Shown here piece after piece: positions 1 through 8,749 of a DNA stretch of 64,000 nucleotides; position 1 is the stretch's first letter, and every line of letters starts with the position of its first letter. Under the pieces are notes generated by a model that was not told the origin of the DNA, searched no databases, and saw only the letters and a list, made by a program, of their open reading frames with translations. The translations under genes and the position numbers were made by a program. This DNA is from an uncultured Caulobacterales bacterium. Lineage in GTDB: Bacteria; Pseudomonadota; Alphaproteobacteria; Caulobacterales; Maricaulaceae. The stretch covers positions 62,001-126,000 of the forward strand of contig CALLIK010000003.1 in NCBI GenBank assembly GCA_938009235.1. Direction: 5' to 3'.

Positions 1-636
1 AGTTGTGTCGACACCATAATCAGCTGGCGTTTTGGCCTCAATCGGCTTCTTCTTGGCTTTCATGATATTCGGGAGTGATGCGTAGCGAGGCTCGTTCAAG
101 CGAAGGTCCGCTGTGACGAGGGCAGGCAATTGTAGCTTAACCGTTTGCAAACCGCCGTCGACTTCTTTGACAACGCTGATTGCGCCGCCTTCGATAGACA
201 TTGAATTGGCAGCTGACCCAATTGGCCAGTCGAGAAGTGCCGCGAGCATTCCGCCCGTTGCACCGTAATCATTGTCGATGGCTTGTTTGCCCATGACAAC
301 GAGTTCTGCACCTTCGGCGTCTGCGACGGCCTTCAGGATTTTAGCAATCGCGAGTGGCTCAAGGTCTTCGTCCGTTTGAACGTGAACACCGCGGTCCATG
401 CCCATGGCAAGGCCAGTACGGATCGTTTCTTGCGCTTTCGCAGGTCCGATGGAGACAACGATGGTCTCTGTGGCTGTGCCAGCTTCTTGTAGACGCACAG
501 CTTCTTCGACGGCGATTTCGTCAAATGGGTTCATGCTCATTTTGACATTGGACAGATCAACGCCAGATTGGTCGGCTTTAACCCGAGCTTTGACGTTATA
601 ATCAAGCACGCGCTTGACTGGGACCATAACCTTCAT
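1..636 (-). CDS. etfB: Electron transfer flavoprotein beta subunit (partial, 3' end outside window)
   Basis: Reading leftward from the ATG at 634-636, an open frame of 212 codons runs off the window edge; the full family length is about 250 residues. The N-terminus [14 protein letters not shown], the stretch [18 protein letters not shown] and the later [19 protein letters not shown] are characteristic of EtfB, the AMP-binding subunit of the EtfAB flavoprotein. EtfAB accepts electrons from acyl-CoA and related dehydrogenases and passes them to ETF-ubiquinone oxidoreductase. A GGAG-type ribosome binding site lies just upstream of the ATG. In most alphaproteobacteria etfA follows directly, which here would lie beyond position 1 (inference). 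Identification is confident; the missing C-terminus cannot be judged. Confidence 0.95.
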   Translation of the reverse strand, partial: MKVMVPVKRVLDYNVKARVKADQSGVDLSNVKMSMNPFDEIAVEEAVRLQEAGTATETIVVSIGPAKAQETIRTGLAMGMDRGVHVQTDEDLEPLAIAKILKAVADAEGAELVVMGKQAIDNDYGATGGMLAALLDWPIGSAANSMSIEGGAISVVKEVDGGLQTVKLQLPALVTADLRLNEPRYASLPNIMKAKKKPIEAKTPADYGVDTT

Positions 637-928
637 TGGAGACTCCGAAAAGTTGGAATAAATACTTGAATTTTATATGCGGGCTATAAGCTTAAATTTC
701 AAGGTGCTGAGATGCGGCATCCCTAATAAGTCAGTCTACGTTTTTGCATGAACCTACACTGAGATGTTGGGTCCGATATTTCCACCTAGCAAAGATGTAA
801 GGGGGTTGACGTCCGTGCGGGGAACATCATCCCCGCACCATAAGTTTTGATCAGCTCAATTCAGTGGCTTCGCCATTAGGCGTTGAGATCGTTGTCTAGG
901 CCTTTAAAATCACGGAGAGTGACATGTA
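637..928. other. Intergenic stretch with a 9-bp hairpin
   Basis: No gene is seen. A perfect 9-bp stem (GTGCGGGGA at 815-823 pairing with TCCCCGCAC at 830-838, 6-nt loop) lies between the leftward lipoprotein gene and etfB. On the minus strand it is not followed by a clear T tract, so it is at best a weak terminator. The stretch must also hold the etfB promoter, but no convincing -35/-10 pair stood out. Confidence 0.4.
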
Positions 929-2533
929 TTACGGAGTGTCATTTTCCTGACTGGCAGAAAATCCAAGTGTTTCAGGATCAACATCGTCGCCTTTACCTGT
1001 CATCAATGGCGCTAAGGCGAAGGGAGCGGGCGGTGTCGCTTCGATGGTGAGCGTACCCCCATTTTTTACAAAGTCACCAAAGGCTTCCGCTGTTTCAGAG
1101 TAGACTTCGCTTTGCAGCTCATTCTTCGCGGCCATTGCTGCGCCGAATGTTAGCATGCCGACTGAGCGTTTTAGACTTTTCTCGCTTTGGCCTGTCATTT
1201 CACTTGCGAGTTTTAGGCCGCGTTCGACTATTGAATTATCTTCTAGTGTGAACCGCATAGACCGCAGCTTCAGCGCGTCAAATGCGTCTGTTTGTGTGGG
1301 CGCTTGCCCCGCCTGTGACAGATCCTCTAACTTTGCGACCATTGCAGCAAGGCCTTCAGCTTCATATTCAAAATTTAGTCGGAGAGCATCTTTAATCACG
1401 AAGAGACCATCTGATACAGCCACACTGTCTTCTGATTTATTCAGACGTGTGATGGAGCTAGCTGACATTTCAAGCGTTTCAAAATTAAGAGCCTTAAGCA
1501 TGTCATAGGCTTGTTTGGAGTTTGGGTTGTCGCCCAAGGCAGGCTTGAGTGTTACCGTCATAGGGCTGAGGGTTTGTTTGGTTGTGATGACATCCCCTTT
1601 TTCAGTCGTGATACCTTCGATGCCATTGAAGTCGATCGTGAAGCCTTCAGAGTCCATGTCTAAATCACCGACGATGAGCTCGTCATAAGGTTTTTGGGCT
1701 ACGTTCAAGTTACCGAGAGCTTGGCCGACTGCGCCATTCGCCGACATATCGCCCGGAACCATCGCGTCGTTTCCGAGATATAAATTGCGAACCGTAAGGC
1801 CTGCGAAATCGACTATCATTTCTTGCCCGCCGTTGTTCCCTACATGGGTGATGTCTAGTTCACCCATCATCATGTCAGCTGTGCCCGATAGGTCTTCGCC
1901 TCTGTCTTCGCCCCATGCGACTGCAGATATAGTGGCCGTAAACGCGTCACTTTTGATTTTAGCGTCCGTAAATGACAACCCACGGAATCCGATGATGCCG
2001 GCCTTAACGTCGGCCTTGCCTAAGATGCCATCGGCTACGGCCTCTGCAGCTTGAGATGTTGGACCTGCGACACTTAATGTTTTGAATGTGAAGGTCGCGT
2101 CGTCGTCCAAAATCAAACCGTCGGTTATATCAACCCGATCAAATATTGGGGCGTCTTCGCCCATTTGCGCACAATGAAATGTCATCGTTTCGGCTGAAAA
2201 TGCCACGTCTTCATCGTCTGTGACTTTAAATCCTTTGTAAGTGACCTTGCCAGCGTCGAATGTCCGCGCCTTAAATGTGACGTTATCTGAACCTGTTTCG
2301 CCTAGTCCTAATCCCGCGAGTGCGCCGAGCGCTTCCATTTCGTCAGCCTCGCAGCTGTCGGTTTGAAAGTACTTTCCAAAGATAGACGCATCCGCACTAC
2401 TCAAGTTTAAGGCTTCTATGCCTGCGGACTTCAATGCACCTTGGCCCTTGTTTGCGGGCTTGCATGCCCCCACACTCATGAGGACGAATCCTGCAACGGA
2501 CATTTTAAGAAGAGTGGATAGCTGACGCGACAT
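929..2533 (-). CDS. Large lipoprotein of unknown function
   Basis: About 534 residues when started at the ATG at 2531-2533. That start gives a textbook lipoprotein signal (positive MSRQ, hydrophobic run, lipobox ending VGAC, lipidated Cys at about residue 24). An upstream in-frame start would bury this signal and overlap the divergent gene. The mature protein is rich in Asp/Gly/Thr, with recurrent short beta-type segments (for example FTLEDNSIVERGLKLASEM near the C-terminus) and no motif I recognise. It is probably anchored in a membrane facing the periplasm. It is divergent from the metallopeptidase gene that starts 40 nt away, so the two share a very short promoter region. No function can be assigned; AsmA-like or DUF-type periplasmic proteins are possible but unsupported. 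Confidence 0.7.
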   Translation of the reverse strand: MSRQLSTLLKMSVAGFVLMSVGACKPANKGQGALKSAGIEALNLSSADASIFGKYFQTDSCEADEMEALGALAGLGLGETGSDNVTFKARTFDAGKVTYKGFKVTDDEDVAFSAETMTFHCAQMGEDAPIFDRVDITDGLILDDDATFTFKTLSVAGPTSQAAEAVADGILGKADVKAGIIGFRGLSFTDAKIKSDAFTATISAVAWGEDRGEDLSGTADMMMGELDITHVGNNGGQEMIVDFAGLTVRNLYLGNDAMVPGDMSANGAVGQALGNLNVAQKPYDELIVGDLDMDSEGFTIDFNGIEGITTEKGDVITTKQTLSPMTVTLKPALGDNPNSKQAYDMLKALNFETLEMSASSITRLNKSEDSVAVSDGLFVIKDALRLNFEYEAEGLAAMVAKLEDLSQAGQAPTQTDAFDALKLRSMRFTLEDNSIVERGLKLASEMTGQSEKSLKRSVGMLTFGAAMAAKNELQSEVYSETAEAFGDFVKNGGTLTIEATPPAPFALAPLMTGKGDDVDPETLGFSASQENDTP

Positions 2534-2573
2534 GGCTGGTTTCCTACATTCATTATTAGGCAAGGACGATAAC

Positions 2574-3320
2574 ATGCGTACGCGGCCTAGCAAGGCAGAT
2601 TTTCCGTTACGAGATTCTAGTGATCCGCGCATACTCTATGTTCTTTCGGAACGGGCGCGGCGGATATCGTTAAAGGTCAAACCTGGATCGCGCGAAGTTC
2701 ATGTTGTGGTTCCAGGGTTGAATGGATTTCCTAAGGCACGCCAATTCGCAGGGCAGCAACGCGAGTGGATTGATGTGCAGCTAGAGGCGCTTCCGACGGC
2801 GCAGCCATTTGTACCAGGCGGTGAGATATTATTCCAAGGTGAAAAATTCCGATTGGTCAATCCACCGATCATGAAAGGTACAGGCCGAGGCCGCGCTCGT
2901 ATTGACCGCGAGGGTCGTAAGATTGTTGTCCCGAGTCCCGATTTAGAAAGCTTTCCGGGCCGTGTTCGCCGCTTCCTAATTCGCGAAGCGCGCGCTGAGT
3001 TGGAAGCCGCGAGCCATCATTATGCAAACTTGCTGAATAAGCGTGTCGGGAAAGTCTCTATTCGAGATACAGAAAGCCGCTGGGGAAGCTGCATTACGCG
3101 CAAGGGCGAAGGGCATATTTCCTATTCTTGGCGTTTGATTTGTGCCCCGCCTCAGGTGCTCGAATATGTGTGCGCGCATGAATGTGCCCATATGATCGAA
3201 GCCAACCACAGCGCAGCTTTTTGGGCTGTGTGTGATCGCATTTTTGATGATGTCAAAGGGGCGAAGCGTTGGCTCAATAAACATGGCCCAGTCCTTCATG
3301 CCGTAGGCGCCGAATTTTAG
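2574..3320 (+). CDS. YgjP-like (DUF45) zinc metallopeptidase
   Basis: 248 residues from the ATG at 2574, which is preceded by an AAGGA-type ribosome binding site; an in-frame ATG at 2532 overlaps the divergent lipoprotein start and has no such site. The fold is that of the YgjP/SprT-related family: an N-terminal beta region (RRISLKVKPGSREVHVVVP), the signature RDTESRWGSC, then the zinc-binding helix VCAHECAHMIEANHS (HExxH), followed by FW and the C-terminal WLNKHG. Members are thought to be cytoplasmic metal-dependent hydrolases, often encoded near restriction or housekeeping genes, with no well-defined physiological substrate. The length is close to the usual 230-250. Family assignment is firm, biological role open. 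Confidence 0.88.
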   Translation: MRTRPSKADFPLRDSSDPRILYVLSERARRISLKVKPGSREVHVVVPGLNGFPKARQFAGQQREWIDVQLEALPTAQPFVPGGEILFQGEKFRLVNPPIMKGTGRGRARIDREGRKIVVPSPDLESFPGRVRRFLIREARAELEAASHHYANLLNKRVGKVSIRDTESRWGSCITRKGEGHISYSWRLICAPPQVLEYVCAHECAHMIEANHSAAFWAVCDRIFDDVKGAKRWLNKHGPVLHAVGAEF

Positions 3321-3341
3321 CCTTGAAGGTTTATAAATTAC

Positions 3342-3388
3342 GGTATGTGCACCTACCACGACCCTAGATCATGGAAGGTGCACATGCC
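3342..3388. repeat. Long inverted repeat between two convergent genes
   Basis: GGTATGTGCACCT (3342-3354) pairs with AGGTGCACATGCC (3376-3388): a 13-bp stem with one G-T pair and a loop of about 21 nt. It sits between the stop codons of the convergent metallopeptidase and penicillin-binding protein genes, so a bidirectional terminator or mRNA 3'-end stabiliser is plausible. There is no T tract, and each arm contains the palindrome GTGCAC. Confidence 0.45.
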
Positions 3389-3497
3389 GGTATCTTGGGG
3401 GCCGGCAGTCAGACGCCAGTGAAGGGGTAGGCACCTGATTTAAGCGAAGCTATGCTTATTTAAATGAACCTAAAATGAACACTCTTGTTAGATTGCG

Positions 3498-5354
3498 TTA
3501 AGGTAACCTGTTTTTCAGTTGATCTAATAAGTTCTGAAGCTGTGCATCTTTACGGACCCAGTCAGGTTGGATCGACACAGATAATTTTGCGTCTGGTGCG
3601 CCCGTGAGTTGCACACGCATGGTATCTGCGAAAATCATAGCGGGTAACGTGCCGCCAGTGACTTTTTTCATTGATATGTTCTCGTCGTCCCCGACCCAAA
3701 CTGCGGTGACAAGGTCAGGGGCATAACCAACGAACCACGCATCACGAAAGTCGTTAGTTGTACCTGTTTTACCTGCGACCATATGACCCTCAACGCGGGC
3801 GCGTTTTCCTGTCCCGCGTTCCACCGCGCCGAGCATCATGAAGTTCATGTCGGCCAATTCAGTTGGCGATAAAACGTTGACGCCATTCGGGGCGATGCGG
3901 TCATAAAGAGGCACACCATTCGCCGTAGAAATTGACTGGATGCCATAGGCTTCACGCCGAGTACCCCAATTGGCAAAGGGCAAGTAGCTTTCGGCGATGG
4001 CTAAGGGCGTTTGACCTTGGGCGCCAAGGGCCAGACTGCGATAGGGTTTCAAACCCTTGAGGCCTAATTGTGCGGCTGTTTCAACCACATTATTGCGTCC
4101 AATTTCTTCGCCTAATGATACGGCAACGGTGTTCAGTGATTTAGCTAAAGCGAAATGCAACATGACTGTCCCAAGATGCTTTTCTGTAAAGTTCTCTGGT
4201 GTCCAATCCTCAATCGTTATGGGTGCGTCCAAAGTCATGTCCCAAGGAGATTTCCCTGCGCGTAGGGCTGTCAGATAGACGAAAGGCTTAAAGGCCGATC
4301 CGGGCTGCCGTACGGCTTGGGTCACGCGGTTAAATTGGCTGTCCCCATAATCGAGACCGCCAACCAAGGCGCGGACTCCGCCTGTACCGTCCAAGCTGAT
4401 GACAGCGCCTTGCGTTGCGCCGCGTTCTGGATCGAGATGCGTCGTAAGCGCGGTTTGTGCCGAGGCTTGTGCGTTGATGTCGAGTGTTGTTTGAACAATG
4501 ATATCTTGTGTTGGGATGCCGATTAGGTCTTCTAGATCAGACCATATCCAGTCGACGAAATATTGCGCGCCTTGGGTTTCCTTTGGGCTGTGAATTTTAA
4601 TTGGGTCTATTTTTGCTGCCTCTAGAACGCCTGCGTCTAGGAGGCCTTGTGCGTCCATAGACTCCAAAATAACATGCTGACGTTTCACTGATCTTTCGTA
4701 ATTGGCGACGGGGTTGAGGCCTGATGGCGCCCGCAATAAACCAGATAATATAGCTGTTTCCGCGAGTGTCATCTCCGCAGCGGGTTTTCCGAAATACCGA
4801 AGGCTGGCATTTTCCAAACCCCAAGCGCCGCTGCCGAAGTAAATGCGCGAGAGATACATCTCTAGCAATTCACCCTTGGTGAAGTCGCGCTCCATCCAAA
4901 CCGATAGCATCATTTCTTGGGCTTTACGCGAGAGAGTTTTTTTGGGTGTTAGGAAGACGTTCTTGGTGAGTTGTTGCGTCAGCGTCGATCCGCCTTGGAT
5001 GTAACGACCTGCGCGTATGTTTTGCCACATTGCGCGCGTGAGCGCGCGCGGGTCGATACCAACGTGATTGTAAAAGCGCTCATCCTCTGTGGCGAGGAAG
5101 GTCATCGGAATATGAAATGGCAAACGGTCTAGGTCGACAGGACGTTCAACAGTTGCCCCGCGCACCAATACATCGCGGCCATTACGGTCGACGATTTGAA
5201 CGGAGACTGGGCGGTTGCTTTCCCAGAGCTTTTTCGGGTCAGGCAGATCATCAGCAGAGAGAGCAAAACCCGCCAACACGACCATGCCAGACACATAGGC
5301 ACAGCTTAGGCCTGCGATGACGCTCCGGGTTAGAAATTTGCGTGTGATGCGCAT
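3498..5354 (-). CDS. Class A penicillin-binding protein (bifunctional transglycosylase/transpeptidase)
   Basis: 618 residues. An N-terminal membrane anchor (about 8-32) is followed by a GT51 glycosyltransferase domain with EDERFYNHVG (catalytic Glu near 90) and GGSTLTQQ (121-128). A transpeptidase domain follows with SxxK (SAFK, Ser about 353), SxN (SLN, 406-408) and KTG (529-531). It polymerises lipid II glycan strands and cross-links stem peptides in the periplasm. It is clearly shorter than PBP1a and lacks the large inserted OB-type domain, resembling the compact alphaproteobacterial PBP1/PbpC-like group; no C-terminal PBP1C extension is seen. It is transcribed alone, and the ATG start is taken because the anchor begins there. 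All catalytic motifs are intact. Confidence 0.93.
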   Translation of the reverse strand: MRITRKFLTRSVIAGLSCAYVSGMVVLAGFALSADDLPDPKKLWESNRPVSVQIVDRNGRDVLVRGATVERPVDLDRLPFHIPMTFLATEDERFYNHVGIDPRALTRAMWQNIRAGRYIQGGSTLTQQLTKNVFLTPKKTLSRKAQEMMLSVWMERDFTKGELLEMYLSRIYFGSGAWGLENASLRYFGKPAAEMTLAETAILSGLLRAPSGLNPVANYERSVKRQHVILESMDAQGLLDAGVLEAAKIDPIKIHSPKETQGAQYFVDWIWSDLEDLIGIPTQDIIVQTTLDINAQASAQTALTTHLDPERGATQGAVISLDGTGGVRALVGGLDYGDSQFNRVTQAVRQPGSAFKPFVYLTALRAGKSPWDMTLDAPITIEDWTPENFTEKHLGTVMLHFALAKSLNTVAVSLGEEIGRNNVVETAAQLGLKGLKPYRSLALGAQGQTPLAIAESYLPFANWGTRREAYGIQSISTANGVPLYDRIAPNGVNVLSPTELADMNFMMLGAVERGTGKRARVEGHMVAGKTGTTNDFRDAWFVGYAPDLVTAVWVGDDENISMKKVTGGTLPAMIFADTMRVQLTGAPDAKLSVSIQPDWVRKDAQLQNLLDQLKNRLP

Positions 5355-5437
5355 GACGCAGATATAGGCGCGGCGTCATTAAGGGTGCGTTAAGCATACC
5401 GCTTTGTAGCCAAATCCATCAGTTAAATTTGAGGCAT

Positions 5438-5471
5438 AAAAAAACCGCCTCCCAGTGATCTGGAAGGCGGT
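5438..5471 (-). terminator. Rho-independent terminator of the Bax-inhibitor-like gene
   Basis: On the minus strand, ACCGCCT pairs with AGGCGGT with four further pairs after a mismatch and a 4-nt loop (5444-5471). A run of seven T on the transcript side (5438-5444) follows, 26 nt past the stop codon. This is the classic intrinsic terminator layout. Confidence 0.88.
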
Positions 5472-5496
5472 CCTGAAATCGCTTTTGTTGGAGGCG

Positions 5497-6234
5497 CTAT
5501 TCGCGACCACCAAATAGGTTCATCAAGAATGTAAACATGTTGATGAAAGAGAGAAGTAAAGACGCGGCGCCAAAAGCTTGCATCTTGCCTTGCATGGAGG
5601 AATCGTTCTCGTAGGCATAGTATACGCGCTTAAGGTTCTGTGTTTCCCAAGCTGTAATCACGGCTACCGCGGCCAAGCCGACGACGTTGATTGCAATTCC
5701 GACTGGACCACCAGAGAGGATGCTAAGAGCCGGCACGAACATACCAATAAAGCTAATTGCGATTACGCCCATAAAGGCAGCAACTGCATATTTCAAAATT
5801 GAGCTAAGGTCGAATTTGGTTGTATAACCAAACATCGATAATGCGCCGAACATAGCCACTGTCATAAAGAAGATTTTGGCAACGATAGTCGGATCATAAG
5901 CGGCTGTTGCATAGGCAGACATAAGCACACCCATGAAAGCTGCGAAGCCAAAGAGAAAAGCAAGAACACCGCCATTGGACATAGATGGAAGTTTGCGACC
6001 AACGGCCCCAAATCCAAACACAATAATTACGAAAGAGGCAATCATTGTTACAGGGTTGAAAATGAGTGAGGCAGGAATTGCACCTGTGTTGACAGCGTCG
6101 CCAACAAAATACGCCACAGTTGCTGTAACGGCCATTGCCATCGCCATGTGACGATATGTTCCTTTAAGGAATGAGGCTAGACCTAAATCGGTCTGCGCGC
6201 CTGCTCCGACACTGTTTGTATTAAATTGGTTCAT
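5497..6234 (-). CDS. Bax inhibitor-1/YccA family membrane protein
   Basis: 245 residues from the ATG at 6232-6234, chosen because AAGGAGAT lies at ideal spacing. Seven hydrophobic segments fill the protein from about residue 30 to the end. Features typical of the TMBIM/YccA family are the N-terminal FLKGTYRHMAMAMAVTA, the central GFGAVGRK, and the C-terminal helix FGAASLLLSFINMFTFLMNL with the short tail FGGRE. Bacterial relatives (YccA, YetJ) modulate FtsH proteolysis or act as pH-sensitive calcium leak channels; which applies here is not known. The gene is monocistronic with its own terminator and is divergent from an aldo/keto reductase gene (116-nt spacer). The length matches alphaproteobacterial homologues. 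Confidence 0.92.
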   Translation of the reverse strand: MNQFNTNSVGAGAQTDLGLASFLKGTYRHMAMAMAVTATVAYFVGDAVNTGAIPASLIFNPVTMIASFVIIVFGFGAVGRKLPSMSNGGVLAFLFGFAAFMGVLMSAYATAAYDPTIVAKIFFMTVAMFGALSMFGYTTKFDLSSILKYAVAAFMGVIAISFIGMFVPALSILSGGPVGIAINVVGLAAVAVITAWETQNLKRVYYAYENDSSMQGKMQAFGAASLLLSFINMFTFLMNLFGGRE

Positions 6235-6350
6235 GACATCTCCTTGAACGGCTCGTTTCCCCGTTGCAGGGGGCTTTCCACTTATATAGTGGCTTTTGTA
6301 ACAGATTACAATTCCAGACCCTCTACCTAAAGCTTTAAAGGATCGTTTCC

Positions 6351-7394
6351 ATGGATATGAGAAAACTTGGCCGCACTGACATAGATGTAAGCTCAGTGTG
6401 CCTCGGCACGATGACCTTCGGCAATCAAAACACCGAAGACGAGGCCCACGCACAGCTAGATTATGCGATGGACCGGGGAATCAACTTTATCGACGCCGCC
6501 GAAATGTACCCTGTTCCTGCTGATCCAAAGACACAGGGCCGCACCGAGGCCTATATTGGCAGTTGGATAGCTGCGCGGAAAAACCGTGATAAATATGTCC
6601 TTGCGACAAAGGTAGTCGGGCGATCAGGTATGATATGGTGCCGCGACGAGGATGTTGAGGTCACACGCCAAACGCCCGCGCAAATCAATGAAGCGGTCGA
6701 GAAGTCGCTTAAGCGCCTGAAGTCAGATTACATTGACCTGTATCAACTTCATTGGCCTGACAGACCTATCCCAGCTTTTGGGTTTCATTCTTATCGGGAT
6801 TACGACACGTCTGACATGACGGCGTTTGAGGATATTCTTGGGACACTTCAGCGTCATATCGAAAAGGGAAACCTTCGCCATATTGGGCTGTCGAATGAGA
6901 CATCTTGGGCAACGATGAAATTCTTGCAGCTCTCTGAGACGGCAGGTTTACCTCGTATTGTGTCAAACCAATGCGTCTATTCATTGGTCGCGAGGCGTTT
7001 TGATTATGATCGCGCGGAAATCACCATGCGCGAAGACGTTGGCCTCTTGGCCTATTCTCCGCTGGCAATGGGTTTGCTGACAGGGAAGTATGATGATGGC
7101 GCAAAGCCAGAAGGCTCACGAGCAGCTCTGTTCCCAGCTTTCCTCGGACGTTACCAAATCACGGATGATGCCGTCAAAGACTGTAACGATACCGCACGTC
7201 GTCTTGGTTTAACCCCGACGCAATTTGCATTGAAATTTGTAGACAGTCGGCAGTTCGTCACAACCAATATTATTGGCGCGACGTCTCTGGCGCAGCTCAA
7301 AGATAATATTGACGCACATGAAATCGAGTGGACCTCAGAGATGGAAAAAGAAGCGGCCCGCATACAAAAAACGCATCGCTCACCTGTAGCTTAG
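6351..7394 (+). CDS. Aldo/keto reductase, Tas-like
   Basis: 347 residues starting at an ATG preceded by AAAGGATC. A TIM-barrel NADP(H)-dependent oxidoreductase with the complete catalytic tetrad: Asp48 and Tyr53 in FIDAAEMY, Lys87 in VLATKV, His134 in LYQLHWPDR. The start MRKLGRTDIDVSSVCLGTMT and the AEMYPVP segment place it with the E. coli Tas group rather than with sugar aldose reductases. The later SNETSWATMKF, LLAYSPLAMGLLTGKY and IIGATSLAQLKDNI motifs form the cofactor-binding side. The likely role is carbonyl reduction in the cytoplasm; the physiological substrate is unknown. It is followed 20 nt later by thpR on the same strand, so the two may be co-transcribed. Confidence 0.92.
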   Translation: MDMRKLGRTDIDVSSVCLGTMTFGNQNTEDEAHAQLDYAMDRGINFIDAAEMYPVPADPKTQGRTEAYIGSWIAARKNRDKYVLATKVVGRSGMIWCRDEDVEVTRQTPAQINEAVEKSLKRLKSDYIDLYQLHWPDRPIPAFGFHSYRDYDTSDMTAFEDILGTLQRHIEKGNLRHIGLSNETSWATMKFLQLSETAGLPRIVSNQCVYSLVARRFDYDRAEITMREDVGLLAYSPLAMGLLTGKYDDGAKPEGSRAALFPAFLGRYQITDDAVKDCNDTARRLGLTPTQFALKFVDSRQFVTTNIIGATSLAQLKDNIDAHEIEWTSEMEKEAARIQKTHRSPVA

Positions 7395-7414
7395 GCCGTA
7401 TATTAAGACACCAA

Positions 7415-7969
7415 ATGAAACTCTTCGCATCCATATTCTTACCTGAAAAAATCGCGGGCGATGTCGTCCGTGAGCAAAAGGGTGTGTCAGGCGCACGTTG
7501 GGTGAGCGCAGAGCGATTGCATATTACGCTCGGGTTTTTTGGCGATGTTGATGCGGATCACGCGGAACTGCTCGACCACGAAATTGGAACCCTCCGCATG
7601 GGCAGCTTTGAGTTAGAACTCTCGGGCGGTGGGCATTTCGGAAAAACTGAACCGCATGCGATTTGGGCTGGAATCAAACCTCACCCTGCGTTGGAGCGAC
7701 TTCATGCCCATTGCCGCAACGCCGCGCGGCGGGCCAATGTGCAGATGGAGGCGCGCAAATATACGCCGCATGTGACGATGGCCTATATGAAGCCACGTTC
7801 ACCTCTCGACCGAATTGTGTCGTTCGAACAACGGATGGAAGATTTCTCAACGCGGCCGTTCTTGGTAGATCGGTTCAGTCTTATATCTAGCCACGCCAAG
7901 AAACGGGGTCCAAACCTCTATAAAGAAGAAGCAGGTTACCCTTTGCTAGGCGAAGGGGTTGTGCCTTAG
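7415..7969 (+). CDS. thpR: RNA 2',3'-cyclic phosphodiesterase (2H family, LigT/ThpR)
   Basis: 184 residues from the ATG at 7415; an upstream in-frame start lies inside the preceding gene and adds no conserved residues. It belongs to the 2H phosphoesterase superfamily, shown by the two HxT motifs HITL (His36) and HVTM (His119) about 83 residues apart, and by the N-terminal [11 protein letters not shown] followed by RWVSAERLH. The enzyme hydrolyses 2',3'-cyclic phosphate ends of RNA to 2'-phosphomonoesters in vitro. Its stop codon overlaps that of the convergent alternative oxidase gene by 4 nt, leaving no room for a terminator between them. Confidence 0.92.
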   Translation: MKLFASIFLPEKIAGDVVREQKGVSGARWVSAERLHITLGFFGDVDADHAELLDHEIGTLRMGSFELELSGGGHFGKTEPHAIWAGIKPHPALERLHAHCRNAARRANVQMEARKYTPHVTMAYMKPRSPLDRIVSFEQRMEDFSTRPFLVDRFSLISSHAKKRGPNLYKEEAGYPLLGEGVVP

Positions 7970-8625
7970 GCTGTTCTGCGCGTGTCGATTTGCTTGACGA
8001 AACTATGATTGACGTCGCGATGTTCGCACTCATCGGCTCGTACAGCGATAATCACATCTCGTAGACGGGCATCTTCTGGGAGGTCCCAGTAATCAATTGC
8101 GATTTGCGGCGCGGGCGTGTTTTCTAATCGGCCCGCATCGACTTCCTTTAAATACTCAGTGTAACTATAAACGGCTTCTTCTTCGAAATAGCCGACGACA
8201 CGATGTGCGGTACGCGGCGCGAATAAATAGAGTAGAAAGTAGAAATTGAAGAATACACCTTGTGTTAGGATGATAACAAACCGTTCAAGCCAATTTGGCT
8301 GCGCGATTTCGATGAATGTCATCAGATGCATACGCTCATTTTCAGCTTCATCTAATAAGGTTCGTATCCAACCTTCGTCATCGCGCATGCTACGTAAAGA
8401 TTTTAAATGCAGCGCCATACCGCCCACCATACCAGGAACGCCCGCAACGGTTTCTAAGACAACGGCGCGATGTCCATATCGTTTGCGAAAAAATGTATCA
8501 GCAAAGAATCTTAAAAGTCGCGTGAACCGATAGGCAACATGATCAGATATGCTTTCAGGCGCAATATGGACAACTAGATCATGGTCTGCATCAATGTCTT
8601 TAGCGGATGATGTTGTGTGCGGCAT
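7966..8625 (-). CDS. aox: Alternative oxidase (cyanide-insensitive ubiquinol oxidase)
   Basis: 219 residues from the ATG at 8623-8625, which follows AAAGGAGA at good spacing. A membrane-bound di-iron carboxylate protein that oxidises ubiquinol and reduces oxygen to water without pumping protons. All iron ligands are visible: Glu58 in [10 protein letters not shown], Glu97 and His100 in ENERMH, Glu149 in FEEEAVYSY, and Glu199 and His202 in [11 protein letters not shown]. Two hydrophobic interfacial helices lie at about 62-75 and 115-137. AOX is sporadic in alphaproteobacteria and gives a respiratory bypass under oxidative stress, nitric oxide or cyanide. The N-terminus lacks the regulatory cysteine region of plant enzymes, as in other bacterial AOX. 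No obvious regulator is adjacent. Confidence 0.96.
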   Translation of the reverse strand: MPHTTSSAKDIDADHDLVVHIAPESISDHVAYRFTRLLRFFADTFFRKRYGHRAVVLETVAGVPGMVGGMALHLKSLRSMRDDEGWIRTLLDEAENERMHLMTFIEIAQPNWLERFVIILTQGVFFNFYFLLYLFAPRTAHRVVGYFEEEAVYSYTEYLKEVDAGRLENTPAPQIAIDYWDLPEDARLRDVIIAVRADECEHRDVNHSFVKQIDTRRTA

Positions 8626-8749
8626 GAGTGTCTCCTTTGGGCCGAGATAATCATAATGGGTTAATTTTACTATGTGCGTTTTTGCAAGACGGGATTGAGG
8701 TTTTGAAAGCACAGAGCGACGAGGCTTTCTTTAATTACGCTACCTGCGT

